Shown here piece after piece: positions 58,825 to 64,000 of a DNA stretch of 64,000 bases. The translations under genes were made by a program, and so were the position numbers. Every line of letters starts with the position of its first letter. The stretch's first letter is position 1. Where the stretch lies: contig JAJEKV010000008.1 of the NCBI GenBank assembly GCA_021234155.1, positions 17,274,006-17,338,005 of the forward strand, given 5' to 3'. Source of the stretch: Isoetes taiwanensis. Lineage: Eukaryota > Streptophyta > Lycopodiopsida > Isoetales > Isoetaceae. Below the pieces are notes generated by a model. It had not been told where the DNA came from. It saw only the letters and a list, made by a program, of their open reading frames with translations, and made no database searches.

Positions 58825-59159
58825 TATTTTTATCGTCCACGGAGACCAATCGGTCTATGGGACCCAATAGAAAAGCAACAAGCGGATTACTACCCGGATT
58901 AAAAACCCCTCACCCGGTTTTTTCGAGGGAAAAACCGCGACATCAATCACCGGCCGACAAACCGCTCCAATATAATAAATGCAAAAAATATATACACTCA
59001 TGTACCGCACCATAGTGCCCGATCACGAAAAAGCCAGTAGGGGGCAAAGGTGGGCTCGCAGATCCAAGAAGACTCCTCGAATGTAATGACCCCCGCAGAA
59101 CGCATCGACGGTGTGTTCATCGCCGAAATGTAGGGGCAAGTCCTACCGCATTAAGGAAC

Positions 59160-62100
59160 GATCCGCCCGGACCGACCAACCTCGGCAACTCGGGAAAGTG
59201 TGAGACTCATCCTCAATGGCACCCGCTTGACAAAGACCGGACAGAGCCTGTCCCGGCGGGGCTCCCCAATCCACCCGCCCGCCTCGATGCGGAGATGGTG
59301 GGCACTGCGTGAATGGAGGCAATGAGTCCGCTTTGTGGGGGCAGCCGGAAACGCAGTAGAGCTGCGGGCCCCGCCAATGCGGGTTGATGTGCTCGTTGTA
59401 ATGGGCCATTTTGACCTGCTCTAGAGCGCCGGTCCCGAGCTTGCCAAGGAAGCAAGCGTCCCGTGTATTCCCCAGCCGCCACGACGGGCTTATATGTCCA
59501 CCTGCACGCATCCTGCTTCCTCGCACGCTCCATCCGCAAACCATTGATCTCTTACCTCCAACAGGCCCCGAGCCAAGGGCCCATTGCCACATCAGAAGCC
59601 AAAAAGGGAGCCGAGCATCACCCATATTAACCACTTTCCAAAATAGACGATCATGTGTCTATCAAGGGCTGCCACCGGGCGCAAGAATCCAATTTCCTCG
59701 CAGCAGACCGATAGGGGACTGAAGGTTTCACCCCAAGTGCCTGTGCCAAAAATGCCAAAAATGCTCCAAGTCATTCCAGGTCGCCAAAGAGACGATCGGG
59801 CCCCAAACCTCGACCCCATATAGAAGGACAGCTCGACCAAAGACTCAAAACGATGTGACTGATGGCCCCAATCATAGAGCTCGCACTGGATGAAGTTGTT
59901 CTCATAATAACATAAAGCGCTTTCAAATGCTATCACCCGCAAGCGGATGGACGTCTCCCAACAGAGCGAGGAGGGGAACTCCAGCCCTAGGTACTTGTAG
60001 GTGGGCGTGACCTCCGCAGTCCGCCCTTGATATGTGAGTGCGGAGGCGGGGTGGCGGAAGAGGATATGAGAACCATCCTCGTCTTGGCCGATTCACGCGC
60101 ATGTCCAGAGCCCGGCGTATCGTGTCTAGGACATCCGTGATGAGATCAGATAGGTTCTGGGGTGTGGGCAGAAGGTCAACATCGCCCCGCATAGATGAGC
60201 CGGGCGATGACCCGGTGCAAAAGCCGTATGCCATCCCCCATGCTCAAGTAGCCGTGGCTCTAACCGGTCAATGTAGAGGCCAAAAAGTGTTGGTGAGAGG
60301 GGCAGCCCCCGCCGCACTCGATACTACTGGTATTCCATCTACCGCATCCTCCCAAAACAACTCTCATACCTCCAGATATGGCATTCTCGCACGGCAGCCC
60401 CAGCTGACGCAGTTCTAGCCTACATGTTTTTCCCTCGGGGACTGTGGTCGAAAGCCTTCGCTGAAGTCCACAAAGCAAAGAATACAAGTCCCCGCCGATG
60501 GTTTCGGCTGCTTTCAATCGGCCCGCAAAAGATATGGTCAATCGCTGAGTGGCTGGGTCTAAAGCCCGCTTGTGTGAGGGCTTCACATCTCGCCGCCTCC
60601 GCCACGTCAACCGCCGCCGAGAATGCCACCAACGCTTTGGCAAATACCGAATCGACCATGATCGTCCCGGTAATTGGTCGGACAAAGGTGGGTCGCCCAG
60701 CTTTGAATGGGGACAACCTTGCTTGTGGTCCATTGTCGGAGAAATCTTCCCCGCAATGCTCTATTGAACAGGTAGTGAGGATCGGGCCCCCGGCTGCCCT
60801 CGCCCATTTGAGTAACTCGCATGCATACCGCCGAGGTCACCGCCTTCCCATTAGCCCAGCCCGCTGCGTGCCCTCCACAACATCCTCCTCCTCCGAAACC
60901 AATGGGGCCATCCCGGGGGGGGGGCGCACGCCCCCTCGGTGGGTCATAGAGCCGCCGCAGCACCGCCTCCACCGCCTCGGATGTGATGTCCCCTCAGGGC
61001 CGGGCTGGCCTTCAGCACTCCAAGCCAAAAGGTTTGAGGATGAGCGCACGCCAGCCGCAGCATCTCCCCTCGGTAAGCTGGCAAGGTACCGCGCCTTTGT
61101 CTCCTTCCGATGGGCGCAGATCGTGGTGACCTCGCAAGCGGTACCGATCCGTAATGTGACGGAGCCGCACTTGCGCTTTTTACACTCCGCATCAAACCAC
61201 CGGGTTATGCGAAAGGTTGTTGTCCCCCGAAAGTGGCCACGGGGTCTCCCAAAACACCCGTCCCGCCGCATCCCGGGAATAGCTCGGCCAACCGGTCCGC
61301 TCGGGCCGCTCTAGTGTGGAGGTCCGTAAATTGCCGGGTGGCGCCCATGAGCATCTCGGCCAGAAGTCCTCCGCCGCTATAATCCAGCCGCAATCGAGGA
61401 TGGCGAGGGGCTGGCATAGTGGGGGTTCCGGGCGGCTTGCCAAGCCATGTCCAAATAAAGTGGGAGGTGATCCGAAATCGACCTCCTCATCCCGACCGCT
61501 CGGCGCCCACCGGAAAACGACCGATGAGATGCATATCTTGCGCAACTACGAGCACATAGTCCACCACACTAGACCCTCCCCCGATTGTCCCGGCCTCGCA
61601 GTGCACTTTGTGAGAAGCGGCCATTGTGATGTGCCATTGCAAATTATCAAGTCAAAAATACCGCGATAGCGTATAACCGTCGCCAAAGCGAAAGTGACCG
61701 GGCCGACATCCCATCCTCATGGCCGTTGCTTCTCATAAGCGAAGCACTGTGACATCGCCATCGAGGGGGTCAAGTCTCATGGATCGCCTTATTCTCGTCC
61801 GGCATTGAAATCCCCAAGAAGGACGAATTCTACCCAACCGCTAGGCCGGCCAGATGTCATCATATAGATCGACATAAGGGTCCATCCTATTGGCATCGGA
61901 GTGGCTGCAATAGAAGGTGCTCTCTCGCATGAGGGAAATAACAGCGCCGTAAAAAAAGAGGGTTGCCATTGGTATTATGTACACCCAACCCACAAGTACC
62001 GGGCTTGTGTCTGCCCGCCTTCGAGGGTAACCGAATGTGCCAAGGTTGTCCCAGTAGCAAGCAACCCCACCATGACCCTCCGGCCCGCATGTATTGAAGA

Positions 62101-62250
62101 CCGAGAAATGTTGGTAACCCAAAAGATCGTAGCTCGTGGCTCCCAAGATGCTCCCATGTCTCCATGAGAAAGATGAGATCCCTATCGCCGCCACGGAAGT
62201 TTAGACTGCCCCTTCGCTAAGGGAAGCCTCGACAATTCCATGAGACCACC
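59160..62250 (-). pseudogene. LINE A ORF2 remnant, copy 2
   Basis: The endonuclease shows SFSWRHGS and YDLLGYQHFSVFN. The RT fingers region shows LCPTNYRDDHGRFGICQSVG. Then come FRPSHSAIDHIF, an AKAFDHSPRGK trace and SPTLFGLYIDRLEP. In place of YADD the minus strand reads YAG..D (about 60200), so the catalytic box is lost here as in copy 1. The thumb shows FESLVELSFYMGSRFGAR. The C-terminus shows CFLGKLGTGALEQVKMAHYN, RVDWGAPP and AIEDESHTF. Many frame changes occur. Confidence 0.75.
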
Positions 62251-63150
62251 CGGAGGCACAATTCCTATTTGTCGCCAAGAAGGGTATGCGCGCAACTGAA
62301 GTCAGCGGGGGAGGGACTCGGAAGCGAGGCCGAGGAGAAGTAGATGGAGCGAGGCGCGATGTGGCCGAGAGGGCGGGGTCGTGAGGGAGCAGAGTAGGAG
62401 CAGAGAAGGGGGCCGTGGGTAGGAGAAGCGTAAGGGTGGCCACGCTCAAATACGATTGGGGTCAGCGGGGGTCTGGCAGCAGAGCAGTGCGGGCGGAAAA
62501 TGTGCATCCTGCCTCAACCAATCCCGCTGCACCCCTTGGTGGCGATGCCTCCCCCCGACAAGCTCCCGCCTCATGCGTGCCTCCTATTGCGCTGCGTGTG
62601 AGGTCCCGGCCCACGCATGTGGACGCCCCTTCAAAGATCTTGCCCTCGGGTGCAATATGGCATCACGCACTGCGGCATCCGCAACCGCCAATATGACAAT
62701 GCGGGCATTTACCCGAAAGCCGAGCCCCATGTCGGGCCGCCGGAAATATGAACTGCCCAGTGGAATGTCATCCGGATCGAGAATGTGTGTTCGGATGTTG
62801 TGGGCGAGACTCTCCCCTCCTCTTCCCGCATGCCTCGACTACCGATTGTGGCCTCCGCCGCTCAGCGCTTTTGAGTTCTCCGCACCATGGGTCAAAGGTG
62901 GGCGAGGGCCGGGCCTCGTGGCCGGGTGGTGGTGGTGGTGGCGGGATGGCATGGGTGGCTTGAGTGCGGGGGCAGCAATGCGTGGTCCCCGGGCCGGGCC
63001 ACAAGGTGTGTTGTGCGTGGAGGGATGGGGAGAGAGAGAGAAGTATTGGCCACATGTGAGCCGAGAGATCACGAGAGATGAAATGAGAGATAAATTGAGA
63101 GGAGAGATAATGAGAGTGATGCTAAGTGGACTCTCGCATTGAGAGCATTT

Positions 63151-64000
<850 letters not shown>

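Larger units (their letters stand above)
58811..63150 (-). mobile_element. LINE family A, copy 2, near full length, inverted
   Basis: The 3' end (plus-strand GTCCACGGAGACCAATCGGT after a (GGAA)n run) equals that of copy 1. The 5' part overlaps copy 1 and continues about 350 bp further, through a GC-rich leader with CCACCACCACC and a final CT-rich stretch (read on the minus strand) near 63010-63140. No target duplication is obvious, so the 5' limit is approximate. Coding remnants run right to left: endonuclease at about 62250-61840, RT at about 60970-59930, C-terminal region at about 59640-59160. Like copy 1 it is full of frameshifts. Confidence 0.85.

Noticed and set aside
62839-63072. Frame with a His run and Pro-rich segment in the LINE copy 2 leader
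   Set aside because: It comes from a CCACCACCACC simple repeat in the 5' leader and lacks other protein character.

Overview
This looks like nuclear DNA from a land plant with a large, repeat-rich genome. A fern or another non-seed vascular plant is plausible, but this is an inference and not proven. The evidence is low gene density, one intron-containing plant-type cytosolic pyruvate kinase gene, degenerate nuclear rDNA, and many plant retroelements: L1-type ORF1 with a DUF4283-like domain, Ty1/copia pieces, a Ty3/gypsy chromovirus-like element, a TRIM and a hAT-like MITE. No bacterial operons, CRISPR arrays or convincing tRNA genes were seen.

Layout. 1-4023: a decayed LINE (family A), plus strand, cut by the left edge and ending in a (CTTC)n tail. 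4-18 kb: mostly non-coding, with a 179-bp MITE flanked by an 8-bp direct repeat, short tandem repeats, and a possible non-autonomous copia-like remnant near 11-12 kb. 18.6-20.2 kb: an L1-type ORF1 with a poly(A) tail but no ORF2. 22.3-24.1 kb, minus strand: a complete three-exon pyruvate kinase gene (511 codons), the only gene I am confident is intact. 25.0-25.4 kb and 40.1-40.4 kb: copia pol scraps. 30.4-31.2 kb: a frame-broken, poly(A)-tailed retrocopy of a Myb/SANT-like protein. 34.5-35.6 kb, minus: a 5'-truncated LINE of the same broad family as 1-4023, with an (AATAG)n tail. 36.0-38.9 kb, minus: possible LRR-like exons and the broken C-terminal end of a BAHD acyltransferase.

42-54 kb is a retroelement nest. 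A 462-bp TRIM with two 158-bp LTRs, a primer site and a polypurine tract sits at 42312-42773. Next come a LINE fragment, a truncated LTR of a relative of the large gypsy element, and a second LINE fragment. That second fragment is split by an 8.2-kb Ty3/gypsy element (44751-52938) flanked by a perfect 5-bp target duplication. The gypsy element has a 2229-bp 3' LTR and a 5' LTR cut to about 614 bp. It also has an unusual open frame upstream of gag, then gag, protease, reverse transcriptase and partial RNase H; the integrase is missing.

54.4-56.0 kb, minus: a decayed 26S-ITS2-5.8S rDNA fragment. It is followed by a LINE C-terminal zinc-motif fragment with an open frame (56.2-56.9 kb). 58.8-63.1 kb, minus: a second near-full-length LINE A copy, inverted relative to the one at the left edge. 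The window ends in a (AG)n microsatellite longer than 110 bp.

The elements do not form a pathway. The window records repeated retrotransposition, nesting, deletion and C-to-T decay around one housekeeping gene.
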